A DNA stretch of 64,000 nucleotides from Forficula auricularia (Eukaryota; Arthropoda; Insecta; Dermaptera; Forficulidae). The notes beneath the pieces were generated by a model. It was not told the DNA's origin, searched no databases, and worked only from the letters and a program-made list of their open reading frames with translations. Location of the stretch: assembly GCA_024734495.1 (NCBI GenBank), contig JALMQS010000153.1:37860734-37924733 (forward strand), in the 5' to 3' direction. This document shows positions 1 through 11,644 of this stretch, piece after piece. A program made the translations under genes and the position numbers. The stretch's first letter is position 1; every line of letters begins with the position of its first letter.

Positions 1-1
1 C

Positions 2-1750
2 CAAAGAGCTATAACCAAATCAAAAAATGATGTATGGCGAAAGATCGGAAAAGAGATGGAGGGATGTATGGGGAATACCCGTGCAAATAAAGTATGGACA
101 ATTTTAAAAACAATGCGAGTCCAAAATTCAGACAATGCTGGAATTAGTTTAATAACAATGAAAGAATGGAAGTAACATTATCAGGCTCTACTTACAGAAG
201 ACCGCACGCAATTTCTACATCAGAATTATTGCGAAGAAATTGATAATGAAGATAGTAACATACCTGCCATATCCAGCGATGAAGTCCATCAAGCGGTAAA
301 GAGAATGAAGAACAGCAAAGCACCGGGCCTAGGGAACCTATCCGTTGAACTAATAAAGGCAGCTCCATCAATATTATTTGAGACCATAGCGAAAATCTGC
401 GATAAATGTGTTAGGGATGAAATGGTGCTAGACGAATGGAAAAAAACAATAATTACCTCCATATATAAGAAAGGAGATAGACGAAATTGCAATAATTATC
501 GAGGAATAAGTGTATTACCAACATTGGCCCGGATCTATGGTGGAATCTTGAAAGAAAGAATTGAAAAACAAATTGTGGAGTCAGAAGAACAAAATGGATT
601 TAGGATGGGTCGGTCGTGTATAGACGGGATATTTACCCTTCGCAACCTTATGGAGAAACGCGCCGCCAGAGGACTGGGAACCCATCTGATATTTGTAGAC
701 TTGCAGAAGGCATACGACACAGTTCCGCAAAACAAGTTGTGGACCAGCATGAAGAATAGCAATGTGTCGGATATATACATTAAGGCAGTTAAAAACTATT
801 ATTCTGGTTGCACGCGTGTAGTTAAGCAAGGAAATATGGTCTCTCCAGAATTTTCGGTCACGAAAGGACTTCGACAAGGGTGCGCCATGGCACCAACGCT
901 TTTTAAATTCTATATAGAAAGAGCACTTACATCATGGAGAACCAAATGTCTGGGTCTAGGAGTCCCAATAGATAATGATATTCTATACACATTGTTGTTT
1001 GCCGACGATCAAGTGATTATAACTGGAGAGAAAGATAATGCAATTTACATGTTGAAAAAATTAAAAGAGGCATATGATAAATGGGGCTTATCTATAAATT
1101 ATGATAAAACTGAATACCTGAAAGTGGCTAATGGGGAGAAGGAGGATCTGAATATCGATGGGAGGATAGTCAAAGGATGTAAATCCTTCAAATACCTGGG
1201 AGTGATCCTAACATCCAATCCAAAGAGCTTGGAAGATATTAATAATAAAATAGGACAGGAGAAAAGAGCCATAAGACAACTTAATTCAGTACTCTGGAAT
1301 GAGGAATTAACTCCAAACACAAAAAAAACTATATATTACGCAATCGTGGAGAGTATAACAACCTATGGTGCCGAGACGTGGGAGATTAATAAGAGGGAAT
1401 CTCAAAGACTGCTTGCGGTAAAATGGATTTCTGGCGACGGAGCTGCTTAATATCGAGGCTCGACCACGTAAGAAACGACACAATAAGGGGAATGATGGAA
1501 ATACAAGAAAGCATCATAAACAAAAATTGAAACCAAGCTATTGCGATTGGTACGGTCACCTGATGAGGATGGATGATAGTCGATGGCCGAAGAAAGTGTG
1601 GCAATGGGTTCCTGTCGAGAAGAAGAAGCGCGGACGACCCCCAAGGACCTGGCATCAGGACGTGCTGAGTGTGATGAATGCCCGGGGCCTACACAAGGGA
1701 GATTGGAATGATAGAGGTGGAAAGCGGGATGCGATATGCGGAGTCATCCG
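2..1750 (+). pseudogene. Broken non-LTR retrotransposon, reverse transcriptase and C-terminal tail
   Basis: Remnant of an endonuclease/reverse-transcriptase LINE of the RTE-like type often annotated as 'craniofacial development protein 2-like'. One frame runs from base 2 through an in-frame TAA at 173-175 into an open stretch at 305-1450. This stretch holds the RT palm: the conserved NNYRGIS block near 490-510, the FVDLQKAYD block near 690-715, LRQGCAMAP near 870-895, and the catalytic FADD box at 998-1009 (LLFADDQVI). Near 1420-1430 the frame shifts (DFWRR and RLDHVRND continue in another frame), and it shifts again before 1527. The tail then continues with DWYGHLMRMD and the RGRPPRTW block typical of these elements. 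The element starts before the window. One stop and at least two frameshifts make it inactive. Assignment to an RT-LINE is firm; the clade is inferred. Confidence 0.9.
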
Positions 1751-2045
1751 TAAAAAAATCGCGGATATATTATATGTGTTTTTTCTAGATTTTTCTTTAG
1801 CGAATTTCCCAATAATAAGCTCCCAATTCAAACTATTTAATAGCCCGTCTTCAATATACTATAAATAGTAGATAAATAATTTAACCTATTTTTAGAAGAT
1901 TTATATATATTTTGGGAGCCCCCATATTCGACGGGGCCCTAGGCGCGCGCCTGCCTAGTACGCCTTGCTTATGATCCGACTGCCTCTGACATATAATTTA
2001 AAATATTCCATTCCATCGGATTTAATAGATGACACCATCTTATGA
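1751..2045. other. Unassigned AT-rich stretch with a GGGGCCC-rich scrap
   Basis: This is probably the 3' untranslated part of the LINE above. A short GC-rich piece at about 1915-1975 (GGGGCCCTAGGC and GCCTAGTACGCC) looks like an old DNA-transposon fragment. A similar scrap lies near 58625-58675. No gene is visible. Confidence 0.4.
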
Positions 2046-2197
2046 TTTTCTAAGGCTCATTTATTGGAAAGTTTTTTATAAAAAGGAAACAAGGAAAATT
2101 ATTACATGCTTTCTTGATTCATTGGCCCTTTGAATCCTGAAGAAGGGGTTCAAAAGTAGTAATAAGAAAACTTTCCAATAAATGGAATTGCGAATCA
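2046..2197. repeat. Hairpin element with CTGAAGA loop
   Basis: The arms CATTTATTGGAAAGTTTT (about 2059-2076) and its complement (about 2179-2196) enclose a loop with CCTGAAGAAGG at 2136-2146. The same loop motif recurs in other hairpin repeats of this window. It is a non-coding inverted-repeat element. Confidence 0.6.
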
Positions 2198-2864
2198 TCT
2201 TTTTATTTATTCCATTACTGCCTTTTATTCAATCCTCAGTATTAAATAATGTGCTCTATTGTTCATAATTATAATTTAATCCAGAGTGTGTGATTTAAAA
2301 AAAAATTATTTTCTGTTTTTCAGGTCATATTCGGGTGGGCGATAAAGAATTCTCTCTGGTTCTTCGTGAAAATTGATTTCAGTATTTATCCCTTCATGTA
2401 TATATATATTTGTGGCGACATTGCCTTGAGCGAACCCTAAAAAGGAAAACCAATTTTGTACCAAAATCTAATGATACTTTAAAGGCAATTGAAGAACTTG
2501 TATCAAACAAGAGATTATAAAAAGAACAAATAGTTATCATACAAGGATTAAATTTTTGTACCAAAATCTAATGACACTTTAGAGGCAATTGAAGAACTTT
2601 TACTAAAAAAAGCGAAGCTCTAGAGATGGCGACATCATAATCCAAGGCAAATTTCGCTTAGAGGAATTGCCTAGCCTGAAGTTTTTTGGAAAAGGCAAAT
2701 TGTTCTTTTTATAATTTCTACTATTGTAAATTTTAATGCCATTTTGAATAAGATATTAATTTATTTGTTATTAATGGAAAAAATAATAAAATATCGTTTA
2801 TAATTTTTATTTATAGCATCTAATAATATTGACTTTTCTTTAAATTCTTTCTTTTATTTAGATG
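2198..2864. other. No gene seen; short direct repeat
   Basis: AT-rich. A segment beginning TTTTGTACCAAAATCTAATG occurs twice (about 2452 and 2551), each followed by CAATTGAAGAACTT, a local duplication of about 100 bp. No coding signal. Confidence 0.4.
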
Positions 2865-3469
2865 TTAAGGTAGTTCTTTCACAAATGCAAGAAGTCTTCG
2901 AAAGTTGGAATATAAGTCTTTAAAATAAACTGCAACGGATCGTTGCTAAACTTTATCCAAATTCATTTGAAATATTAGTATGTTCTAGAGTAAAGTACTT
3001 TAAAATATAATTTTACTAAAAACTTTATTTAACCTTTTTTGTGGTCCCCAAGGTACTTAATTAGGATATTAAATTTCATCAAAATTGGTTAAGTCATTTT
3101 CAAGATATTTAGAAAAAACTAAAAAAGTACTGAAATAAAGTACTAATGTTTGTGGACCGATATGTACCAAAAACTAATCAGCGCTTCATTTGTTAAAATG
3201 CTTTAGGTTTTAATTTCATTTCAATCGGTGCAACGCTGTGGAAAAAAATCGTGGGCCAAAAAAACGATAACATACATACATCCATCCATACATACATACA
3301 TCCATCCGCACGCACTAAATGAAATAAACTGCAACGGATCGTTGCCAAACTTTATCCAAATTCACTTGAAATATTAATATGTTTGTTCCTTTATTATTAA
3401 TCAGATATCACTTGCAATTTGTAGTTCATATTGACATTAATTCAAAAATAATTCTCATTTAGAGTCGAG

Positions 3470-4185
3470 GAATAACCATTCTACATTGGATTTTTGACGT
3501 TTCGGTTTTTTTATTGGTAACCATTGCTGAGGACATAGAGGAATCGACTTAAAATCAAAAATAGCGATTGATTCTCATCTAATACTTGAGGAATAACAAT
3601 TCTACATTAGGTTTTTGACGTTTCGATTATTATTGGTAACCATTGCTGAAGACATGGAGGAAACGACTTAAAATCAAAAATAACGATCGATTCTTATCTA
3701 ATACTAGAGGAATAACCTTATTGAATTCCATTTTTGATGTTTTGACTATTAATGGAAACCTCTACTGAAAATGTAGAAGAATCATTAAAATCAAAAAGAC
3801 TAAATTCTTTTATGGCAAACAACTCAAGCTTGAGTTGTTTACCAAAAAATTTAGTCTTTTGATTTTAAGTCGATTCTTCTACATTTTCAGTAGAGGTTTC
3901 CATTAATAGTCAAAACATCAAAAATGGAATTCAATAAGGTTATTCCTCTAGTATTAGATAAGAATCGATCGTTATTTTTGATTTTAAGTCGATTCCTCCA
4001 TGTCTTCAGCAATGGTTACCAATAATAATCGAAACGTCAAAAACCTAATGTAGAATTGTTATTCCTCAAGTATTAGATGAGAATCAATCGCTATTTTGAT
4101 TTTAAGTCGATTCCTCTATGTCTTCAGCAATGGTTACCAATAAAAACCGAAACGTCAAAATCCAATATAGAATGATTATTCCTCA
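3470..4185. repeat. Large inverted repeat with axis at AAGCTT 3826-3831
   Basis: The left arm (about 3470-3828) is the reverse complement of 3829-4185, meeting at CTCAAGCTTGAG with almost no spacer. Both arms are built from the same 118-bp unit. The same axis occurs in copy A2 near 6150-6160. This foldback architecture could form a long cruciform. Confidence 0.85.
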
Positions 4186-4835
4186 AGTACTAGATGAGAA
4201 TCAATCGCTATTTTTGGTTTAAAGTTGATTTCTCTATGTCTTCAGGAATGGTTACTAATAAAAACCGAAACGTCAAAAATCCAATATAGAATGGATATTT
4301 CTCAAGTATTAGATGAGAATCAATCGCTATTTTTTATTTTAAGTCGATTCCTCCATGTCTTCAGCAATGGTTACTAATAAAAACCGAAACGTCAAAAATC
4401 CAATATAGAATGATTATTCCTCAAGTACTAGATGAGAATCAATCGCTATTTTTGGTTTAAAGTCGATTTCTCTATGTCTTCAGCAATGGTTACTAATAAA
4501 AACCGAAACGTCAAAAATCCAATATAGAATGATTATTCCTCAAGTACTAGATGAGAATCAATCGCTATTTTTGGTTTAAAGTCGATTTCTCTATGTCTTC
4601 AGCAATGGTTACTAATAAAAACCGAAACGTCAAAAATCCAATATAGAATGATTATTCCTCAAGTACTAGATGAGAATCAATCGCTATTTTTGGTTTAAAT
4701 TCGATTTCTCTATGTCTTCAGCAATGGTTACTAATAAAAACCGAAACGTCAAAAATCCAATATAGAATGATTATTCCTCAAGAACTAGATAAGAATCAAT
4801 CGCTATTTTTGGTTTAAAATCGATTTCTCTGTCTT
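3945..4835. repeat. 118-119 bp tandem array (about 7 units)
   Basis: The landmark CGAAACGTC recurs at 4030, 4148, 4266, 4385, 4504, 4623 and 4742, giving a period of 118-119 bp. Units from 4266 on are nearly identical, indicating recent homogenisation. Each unit contains TCTTCAGCAATGGTTAC and AATCAATCGCTATTTTTGG. Diverged units lie inverted in 3480-3740 and singly in 6240-6420 and 21480-21880. The array is central to the terminal-hairpin element. Confidence 0.9.
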
Positions 4836-6427
4836 CAGCAAAGGTAACGGATTAGAAAACAACGCAGTTGCTATGGTTACTCATAAAAATTCCTCCCAAA
4901 TTTTTAGCATTTCACAGAGAGAAGCCTATCCATTCTTACTTAAGCAAGGCTAAATGAGCTATATTAAAACTTTCAAATGAATAAATTTTAAAGAATTTAA
5001 AAAATTAAAAAAGTACCATCTTACTCTAGAGTAAAGTACTTTAAAATATAATTTTACTAAAAACTTTATTTAACCTTTTTTGTGGTCCCCAAGGTACTTA
5101 ATTAGGATATTAAATTTCATCAAAATTGGTTAAGTCATTTTCAAGATATTTAGAAAAAACTAAAAAAGTACTGAAATAAAGTACTAATGTTTGTTGGCCG
5201 ATATGTACCAAAAACTAATCAGCGCTTCATTTTGTTAAACTAATGGTAGGTTTTCAATTTCATTTCAATCGGTGCAACGGTGTGGAAAAAATCGTGGGCC
5301 AAAAAAGCGATAACATCCATCCATACATACATCCATCCATACATCCATACGCACGCACTAAATGAAAAAATCGCCCTTTTTGGCCTCTCGACGAGACCCC
5401 ATGTAATTTTTGACAAAACCGTCACGTGTTAAAATTCAACCTATATGAATACTACAATTTGTGACTTTAATTGAATCCATGGGTTCCGTAGTCTTTACCT
5501 GAGGACCCTTTGAAGCCACGCTTGCCCCGAGAGCGATTACAATACTTTACCCATGCTTTGCATTGGATAAAGTAAAAATAATAAACACACTGTTAAAATT
5601 TGAAGACGATTTACCACACCAAACATGAAATAATTGCAATTAAAAATTACATTTTTTTACATAGAGTAGATTGGGAAAGGGTGGGGATATGATCATTATT
5701 TTATTTACCTCGTAGTTTTGATAAAAAATAAAAAAAAACCCACATATTTGGGCGATTATTTTTAGTGGAGGGGATATAAGATCATTGACTTGGAAACGAT
5801 CCATTCATAAAGAGGATATAAGTAGTGTGAGAAGTATAGTCACGTTAAAAAAACATAACCAAAAATTGTTCATATGTATAGAGTGGTTACGAGGCTAAAA
5901 CTTTTTGTGTGGATGGTCGCGAAAGAACTACCTTAAGATACCATATTCCATGCCAGGGGGCTTTTCCTTTTGAATTACCTTCAAGTAAAATTCAACTTTT
6001 TCGTATAAAAAAATAGTTCTTATGAAAGTTGTTCAGTTTTTTACTTTATCCAATGCGAAACATGGGGAAAGTATTGTAATCGGTCTGGCGGCAAGCATGA
6101 CTTCAAAGGATCCTCAGGTAAAGACTAAATTCTTTTTTGGTAAACAACTCAAGCTTGAGTTGTTTGCCATAAAAGAATTCGGTCTTTTTGATTTTAAGTC
6201 GATTCTTCCACGTTTTCAGTAGAGGTTGCCATTAATAGTCAAAACATCAAAAATGGAATGCAATAAGGTTATTCCTCTACTATTAGATAAGAATCGATCG
6301 TTATTTTTGATTTTAAGCCGATTCCTCCATATCTTCAGCAATGGTTACCAATAATAACCGAAATGTCAAAAATCTAATGCAGAATTGTTATTCCTCAAGT
6401 ATTAGATGAGAATCGATCGCTATTATC

Positions 6428-6697
6428 AAATTAGAAAAGTGCCGGACCACTTCATTCGCGAATACATATATCCCCATGACTTCAAGGAACTGGAACTCTC
6501 TTCCAGCCTCTATCTTTCCCAGCACCTATAATCTTCAAACCTTCAAAACCGGAGTGCATAGACACCTACGTCTACACCCTCTCACTTAATCAACTTTCTC
6601 TTCTCTTCGGTAATGCAAGGGTCTTTCGAGATCCATAGGGGCTGCATCTTTACTGGTGCACCCCTTCTTGCATTCGATTGCATTAAAAAAAAAAAAA
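6428..6697 (+). mobile_element. 5'-truncated jockey-like LINE tail with poly(A)
   Basis: Closely matches 9474-9740 of the jockey-like pseudogene, including GAAAAGTGCCGGACCACTTC and the terminal stem AAGGGTC...CCCTTCTTGC, and ends in a run of 17 A. It interrupts a diverged 118-bp unit of copy A2: the unit resumes as TTTTGATTTTAAGTCG directly after the A-tract. Confidence 0.85.
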
Positions 6698-6849
6698 AAA
6701 TTTTGATTTTAAGTCGATTCCTCCATCTCTTCAGCAGTGAACTGAAGGTTTTCTACATTTTATTCGATCGCGACTCTAATGTAGGGAATTTTTGTCAAAT
6801 ATTGAGTGAAAATAATATTTGAACTTATATATTTCTAACTTGAAATAAT

Positions 6850-7355
6850 GATATTAAATAAATTTTAATTTTCTCATTAATATATCAAAGAATAATTGAT
6901 ACGTCAACAAGAATTATTTTGACCGCGCTGATTTGAAAAAGATATTTTTATCTCGCGAGACTACTGCGGATTACGCTATTGGAGTCTGCGGAGTATTAAG
7001 TCTGACCTGTAGAAAACCTTCAGTTAATTAATGGCAGGCATCTAACATACATGCTAATAGATCTAGCGCTCTGGACTGGGAGATCGAGTATATAACATCT
7101 GAGATTTCCAATTCACTCGGTGATCCATCCGAATGTCTAGCGGGCTATACGCGAAATGACGTTGGATTGTAGCTAAGTGGATTACATCTTTTTCTCTCTT
7201 GGTCCAGACTTAATACTCCGCAGACTCCAATAGCGTAATCCGCAGTAGTCTCGCGAGATTAAAATATCTTTTTTCAAATCAGCGCGGTCAAAATAATTCT
7301 TGTTGACGTATCAATTATTCTTTGATATATTAATGAGAAAATTAAAATTTATTTA
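6850..7355. mobile_element. MITE-like hairpin element, ~130-bp inverted ends
   Basis: The arms (about 6850-6985 and 7215-7355) are near-perfect inverse copies. Landmarks are TTTTCTCATTAATATATC, TTGACCGCGCTGATTTG, CTCGCGAGACTACTGCGG and ATTACGCTATTGGAGTC. A related copy is at 35242-35794. No coding capacity. Confidence 0.8.
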
Positions 7356-7790
7356 TCTTCAGCAGTGGTTACCAATAATAACCGAAATATCAAAAATCTA
7401 ATGCAGAATTGTTATTCCTCAAGTACTAGATGAGAATCAATCGCTATTTTTGAATTAAAGTCAACATGAACTGTAAATTGCAAGTGATATCTGATTAATA
7501 ATAAAGGAATAAACATATTAATATTTCAAATGAATTTGGATAAAGTTTAGCAACGATCCGTTGCAGTTTATTTTTTGTAGACTTAGGAAATTTAATGAAA
7601 AATATAGGTTTCCATTTCAAATACAGAACTTGACCTTGAAATACCCTTGAAAGCTTGTTCTAGGTCGACAAACAATAGTATAGTTTAGTTTCCCCCTTGA
7701 TATAAATAAACTTTTATTTGAAACTTTTTTTCATATAATACACTGTTTTTGAGTTATAAGACTGTCTCAAGATAAAAAAACTCACCCGGT

Positions 7791-8385
7791 ATATAATATA
7801 GAATCTGAAGGCCTGGTTGCCATCTGGTGACGGGTGAGTTGGTTACCACCTGGGGTATATATTGTTTTTCCTCATATGAATCATAGTTGCTTGTTATTGA
7901 AGTAGTCTGACTTGCGCTTGGTTTTGTAGAACCAGATATGCTCAGTTTCTGGAGCTGGGGAGCAGTTCTTCTATTTTATTTTTAATTATAAAATACACAT
8001 ATTAATTTTTGCCTCTTGCTGGGATCGAACCCATGATGTTAAGTTTTACAGAGTAGATAATATGATAAATAGATAAGCTGATGGTGGTTAGCTGTCTCGG
8101 CTACTCTGCTCCCCCAAAATGCATTATGATGTAATGGAAATAAATCTCTTGTATGAGGACCACTTTTATAAAATATAAACTTATTATTTTTTTAGCAATT
8201 GCTCGATTTAGAAATAATTTTTCTTGCCAAAATTGCCCTAAATTGCCATTTCATCTGTAAGTCTAAATACACCTTAACTATAAACAATGACTATACCATA
8301 TACCTAATGAGAAAGACTTAAAAAAAGTACAAAAAAAAGCTTAAGTTTTAATTATAATAGATTGTTGAGGCTGTAATTTATAATA
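7791..8385. other. Unassigned, with a weak tRNA-like segment
   Basis: On the minus strand, 8110-8020 reads as a possible tRNA-derived SINE head: GTAGCCGAGACAGC as a box-A-like motif, and GGGTTCGATCCC at 8027-8038 as a good box B. The spacing is stretched by a GATAAATAGATA insert. No gene is seen in the rest. Confidence 0.35.
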
Positions 8386-9735
8386 ATGAAAGGATCCAGG
8401 ACAGAACACCCATCGAAAGATATTAATAATAAAATAATTCACGATAGGCAATATGGATTTAGACAAAATCGTTCCTCAGGCGACATCTTAACCTATGTCA
8501 CCCACATCTGGAACAAAACTCTAGAGACCGGAAAAGAAACCCTCGCTGTAGCCCTAGATATCTCAAAAGCTTTTGACCAAGTTTGGCACAAAAATCTTCT
8601 TGCCAAACTGACAGCCTTTGGATTCACACCAACACTTCACAAATGGATAGAAAGCTTTCTGACAAACCGAAGTATAAAAGTTGTGGTGGATGGAACATCA
8701 TCTGAATCGTTCTCCACAAACGCTGGTATTCCCCAAGGCTCTGTGATCTCACCCACACTCTTCCTAATCTATATAAACGACCTTATCGATCAAACGTCAA
8801 ATCCCACTCATTGTTACGCAGACGATAGCACTCTGCACGGCAAACCCTCACTCCCGAATAATCGAATCAATGTTGCTTCCTCAATCACTCTCGACCTAGA
8901 CAAACTGAATAAATGGGGCTCTCAAAATTTAGTTAACTTTAATGCAAACAAGACTCAATGTTGTCTAATTTCTAGGCGCGAAAATAAAAATTTCCCTGAT
9001 ATTCACTTCGATTCGAATACCCCGAAAATGTGTGACAGCCTATCCCTGTTGGACGTCTCTGTAGCATCTGACCTGTCTTGGAATGAACACATCTCCTCTC
9101 TGGCGAAATCTGCAGCAAGGAAGATTGGCCATTTATTCAGGTCTAAGCAATTTTTCACGCCCCCACATCTTCTCACCATCTACAAACAAGGCCCATATCC
9201 GCCCCTGTCTCGAATACGGCTCTCATCTATGGAGAGGAGTCTCTAAATATTCTCTTGCTACCCTGGATGCAATTCAGAAACGAGCCGTCTGGCTAATTGA
9301 CGATTCTACCCTCACCGACTTCCTCGACTCGTAGAAATGTCTCTGCCCTTTCCCTTTTCTATAAATACTATCACGTCAGGTGCTCTGATGAGATAAAATC
9401 AATAATACCCCCCAAAGCATGCTTTGCGCGTAGCACGCGTTTTGCCGACTCCCAACACTCTCTCGCGGTCAAATTAGAAAAGTGCCGGACCACTTCATTC
9501 GCCAATACGTATATCCCCATGACTTCAAGGAACTGGAACTCTCTGCCAGCCTCCATCTTCCCCAGCACTTTTATACAATCTTCAAACCTTCAAAACTAGT
9601 GCATAAACACGTACTAAATACCCTCTCACTTAATCAACTTCCCCTTCTCTTCGGTAATGCAAGGGTCTTTCGAGATCCATAGGGGCCGTTTCTTTACTGG
9701 TGAGCCCCTTCTTGCATTCGATTGCATTAAAAAAA
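8386..9735 (+). pseudogene. Jockey-like non-LTR retrotransposon, 5'-truncated, frameshifted
   Basis: An RT domain is read in one frame to about 9180: DRQYGFRQNRSS, VALDISKAFDQVWH, GIPQGSVISPTLF, and the catalytic YADD box near 8815-8826. The frame then changes (IRPCLEYGSHLWRG and DAIQKRAVWLI at 9187-9300) and changes again near 9310, ending with SRNWNSLPASIFPS. The 3' end is a stem-loop tail (AAGGGTC...CCCTTCTTGC) and a short A-tract at 9727-9735. The usual N-terminal ORF, endonuclease and first RT motifs are missing. Fragments of the same family occur at 6428-6697, 34070-34185 and 40045-40995. It is inactive. Confidence 0.92.
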
Positions 9736-9825
9736 AAGATATGCGAATCTGGGTATAATGAAGTTTTAAGATCATTATAAACACTTATTTTCATTGTTGT
9801 AACTTTTCGATTTTATAATTATATT

Positions 9826-10025
9826 TGTCATTTTATAAATATTCATTCCTAGCAAACACATATAGGCACAGATTGAAAATATTTCCTACCACCTTCAATC
9901 TATGCCTATATGTGTTTGCTAAGAATGAATATTTATAAAATGACAAATATGCAAAGAAGTTCATTTGTTTGAGCCCTGAGGAAGTAAACAAAGTTGACGA
10001 AACGTTGGCATAAAATAAAAAATAT
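9826..10025 (+). repeat. Hairpin repeat followed by hammerhead-like core
   Basis: Arms of about 55 bp (9826-9882 and 9897-9952) contain CTAGCAAACACATATAGGCA and its inverse. Just downstream is CTGAGGA (9976-9982), a stem GTAAAC/GTTGAC (9984-9989 and 9993-9998, one mismatch), then GAAA (9999-10002). That arrangement recalls the hammerhead ribozyme core CUGANGA-stem II-GAAA known from Penelope-like elements. Catalysis is not claimed. Confidence 0.55.
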
Positions 10026-10765
10026 TTCCATTAGCTATTGTCCTTATTTCCCTACAACAACTAATCAAAATAATTATTATTTATTTAATTAATTATTATT
10101 ATTTATGGTCTAAACCGAAATAATTTTACAGATCCAAAAACCAAGATTGTATGTGATTAAAATAGATTTGTAACAAAATACTACATATATTCAGAAATAT
10201 ATTTTATTCAATTATATGAATAAATAAATTGATTAATTTGATAAAACTCCTTAATATCTATAGAATGATATTCGAATGATCATCAGATAATCTTTCAATC
10301 TATAGTACCTGGAGCCACCGAGCGATGCACGGTAACTGTTTGCTTCAGTTAAACCCCCGAACCCCACCACTGCACCCCACCTCCTGGAGCCCTTCCCCCG
10401 AACACCCACCCCTAGTTTTCTAGTGGCCCACAGATTATGTATACATATAGGTATATAAATAAATTCCGTATAATTTTTTTTTTTTAATTAAATAACAATG
10501 TATCGAGTTTTATAAGAATCAATTAAATTGGCAAATTCTAATATACACAATATTTGTTATCAACTCTTTGTGGAATTTAAAACTCGAATTTATAATCAAT
10601 TAAATTGTTTAATTTTAATATATATTAATATTTACTATAAAGTATTCGTGGGTTTTAAAATTAAAAAAACAATTAATAATAAAAGATAATTGAAAGAAAT
10701 GTAAGCAAACTTTTTTATTGACATTTTCATCTATAAATAATTACTTTAATTAAGAAAAAGTCAAT

Positions 10766-10960
10766 TTGGGACCAGTTGTATGTGGGTTGGTAAAGTCTTT
10801 GTAAAAGTTGGCAAAGGGTAAAACCTTAGAATTCACCTTGTGCCCAGCGGGATGGATAATCAGATGAAACTACGTGTCATCTAATTGGCCATACCGCCGG
10901 GGACAAGGAGAATTCTAAGGTTTTTAACCTTTTACACAGACTTTACCAAGCCCAAAGATG
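10766..10960. repeat. Small inverted repeat, GGTTGGTAAAGTC ends
   Basis: The arms GGTTGGTAAAGTCTTTGTAA and GGTAAAACCTTAGAATTCAC are mirrored at about 10895-10955. Part of the same sequence sits inside the TTAA element at 14170-14275. A non-coding MITE-like hairpin. Confidence 0.6.
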
Positions 10961-11446
10961 AAATTTGTCGAAATTTATCTTCATAACTTGTAAATAGAGT
11001 TGGTTTAATCAAAATCGGTAGAGCCGTTTTCAAAATAGAACAAAGATACAAATATATATATATATACCGGGTGAGTTTTTTATCTTGAGACAGTCTTATA
11101 ATTCAAAAACAGTGCATTATATGGAAAAAAGTTTCAAATAAAAGTTTATTTATATCGAGGGGGAAACTAAACTACGCTATTGTTTGTCGATCTAGAACAA
11201 GGTTTCAAGGGTATTTCGCGGTCAAGTTCTGTTTTTTAAATGGAAACCTATATGTTTCTGTACATATTCTTAATCTAGAAAAAAAACTGAACAACTCTCA
11301 TTGAAACTATTTTTTTATACGATATCAAATAAACAAAATACATGAATCAATTAGAGCTCGAAAAAATCTTAATAATTATTTTTAACAATCATTCAACTTA
11401 ATTATCGAATAATAATGATCAAATATTTAATTATTGAATAAATCAT

Positions 11447-11644
11447 TTAATAATTTTGCAACACTGTTCTGAGACATTCCAAAGTGTATTGCAAGTCTTC
11501 TGGATGAATTCCAGTTCGAATTTCTTTTTTTTTTAACAGATTTACAACACGATAAAATGAAGCTTGTGAGGGTGTATTCCTATCAGAAAAACGCTCGGCA
11601 TTCATTTCAATGGCAGCTCCTAACACTTCTTCCACATTCACCAT
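11447..11644 (-). pseudogene. Possible transposase N-terminal HTH (DUF4817-like) remnant
   Basis: A 65-codon ORF contains RFSDRNTPSQASFYRVVNLL. This resembles the 'FPDRxxPSxxTFxRxxxxL' signature of the DUF4817 helix-turn-helix found at the N-terminus of some Tc1-like transposases. It lies inside a TA-flanked inverted-repeat element, as expected for a deleted transposase. There is no DDE/D catalytic domain. The corresponding sequence at 36375-36535 is disrupted. The domain call is from pattern memory and is tentative. Confidence 0.4.

Larger units (their letters stand above)
2925..5577 (-). mobile_element. Terminal-hairpin (HINE/DINE-like) element, copy A1
   Basis: One end reads AAACTGCAACGGATCGTTGC. 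The other end (about 5540-5575) is a hairpin made of TACTTTACCCATGC and GCATTGGATAAAGTA around a 3-nt loop, preceded by the complement of TTGTAATCG. Two further copies lie at 6036-7572 and 20724-22006. It carries an internal microsatellite of ATAC/ATCC units (about 3270-3310 and 5315-5350). Its 350-bp GTAAAGTAC module is present twice (2993-3318 and 5028-5362). It contains the large inverted repeat and the 118-bp tandem array listed separately. It is non-coding. Confidence 0.7.
2865..5936. mobile_element. TTAA-flanked non-autonomous element, split by a later insertion
   Basis: The ends are TTAAGGTAGTTCTTTC (from 2865) and its inverse GAAAGAACTACCTTAA (to 5936), each bounded by TTAA. The left 60 bp and the right 355 bp line up with an uninterrupted copy at 19277-19800. 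All of 2925-5577 is therefore a younger insertion. TTAA at both ends is the piggyBac-type target signature, but no transposase is present. Superfamily placement is inferred. Confidence 0.75.
6036..7572 (+). mobile_element. Terminal-hairpin element, copy A2
   Basis: It begins with the hairpin TACTTTATCCAATGC / GCATGGGTAAAGTA-type sequence (here GAAACATGGGGAAAGTA), then TTGTAATCG. It ends with CGATCCGTTGCAGTTTA and is flanked by T-runs on both sides. It has lost most of the tandem array. It contains a nested LINE tail (6428-6697) and a nested hairpin element (6850-7355). The open frame inside it is fortuitous. Confidence 0.7.
5966..7790. mobile_element. TA-flanked CCGGGTGAG element, left-truncated and interrupted
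   Basis: The right part (7573-7790) ends in the inverted terminus CTCACCCGG followed by TA. A short left part (about 5985-6036, CGTATAAAAAAATAGTTC) precedes copy A2. Joined across 6036-7572, these pieces match the uninterrupted stretch at about 36995-37249. Copy A2 therefore inserted into it, between T residues. Confidence 0.65.

Noticed and set aside
3640..3670. Hammerhead-like CTGAAGA...GAAACG in one 118-bp unit
   Set aside because: No stem II between the boxes, and GAAAC occurs in only one of the units (others read GAATC or GAAATC).
3945..4835. CRISPR-like regular repeats
   Set aside because: The 118-bp units are contiguous, with no unique spacers, in a eukaryotic mobile element.
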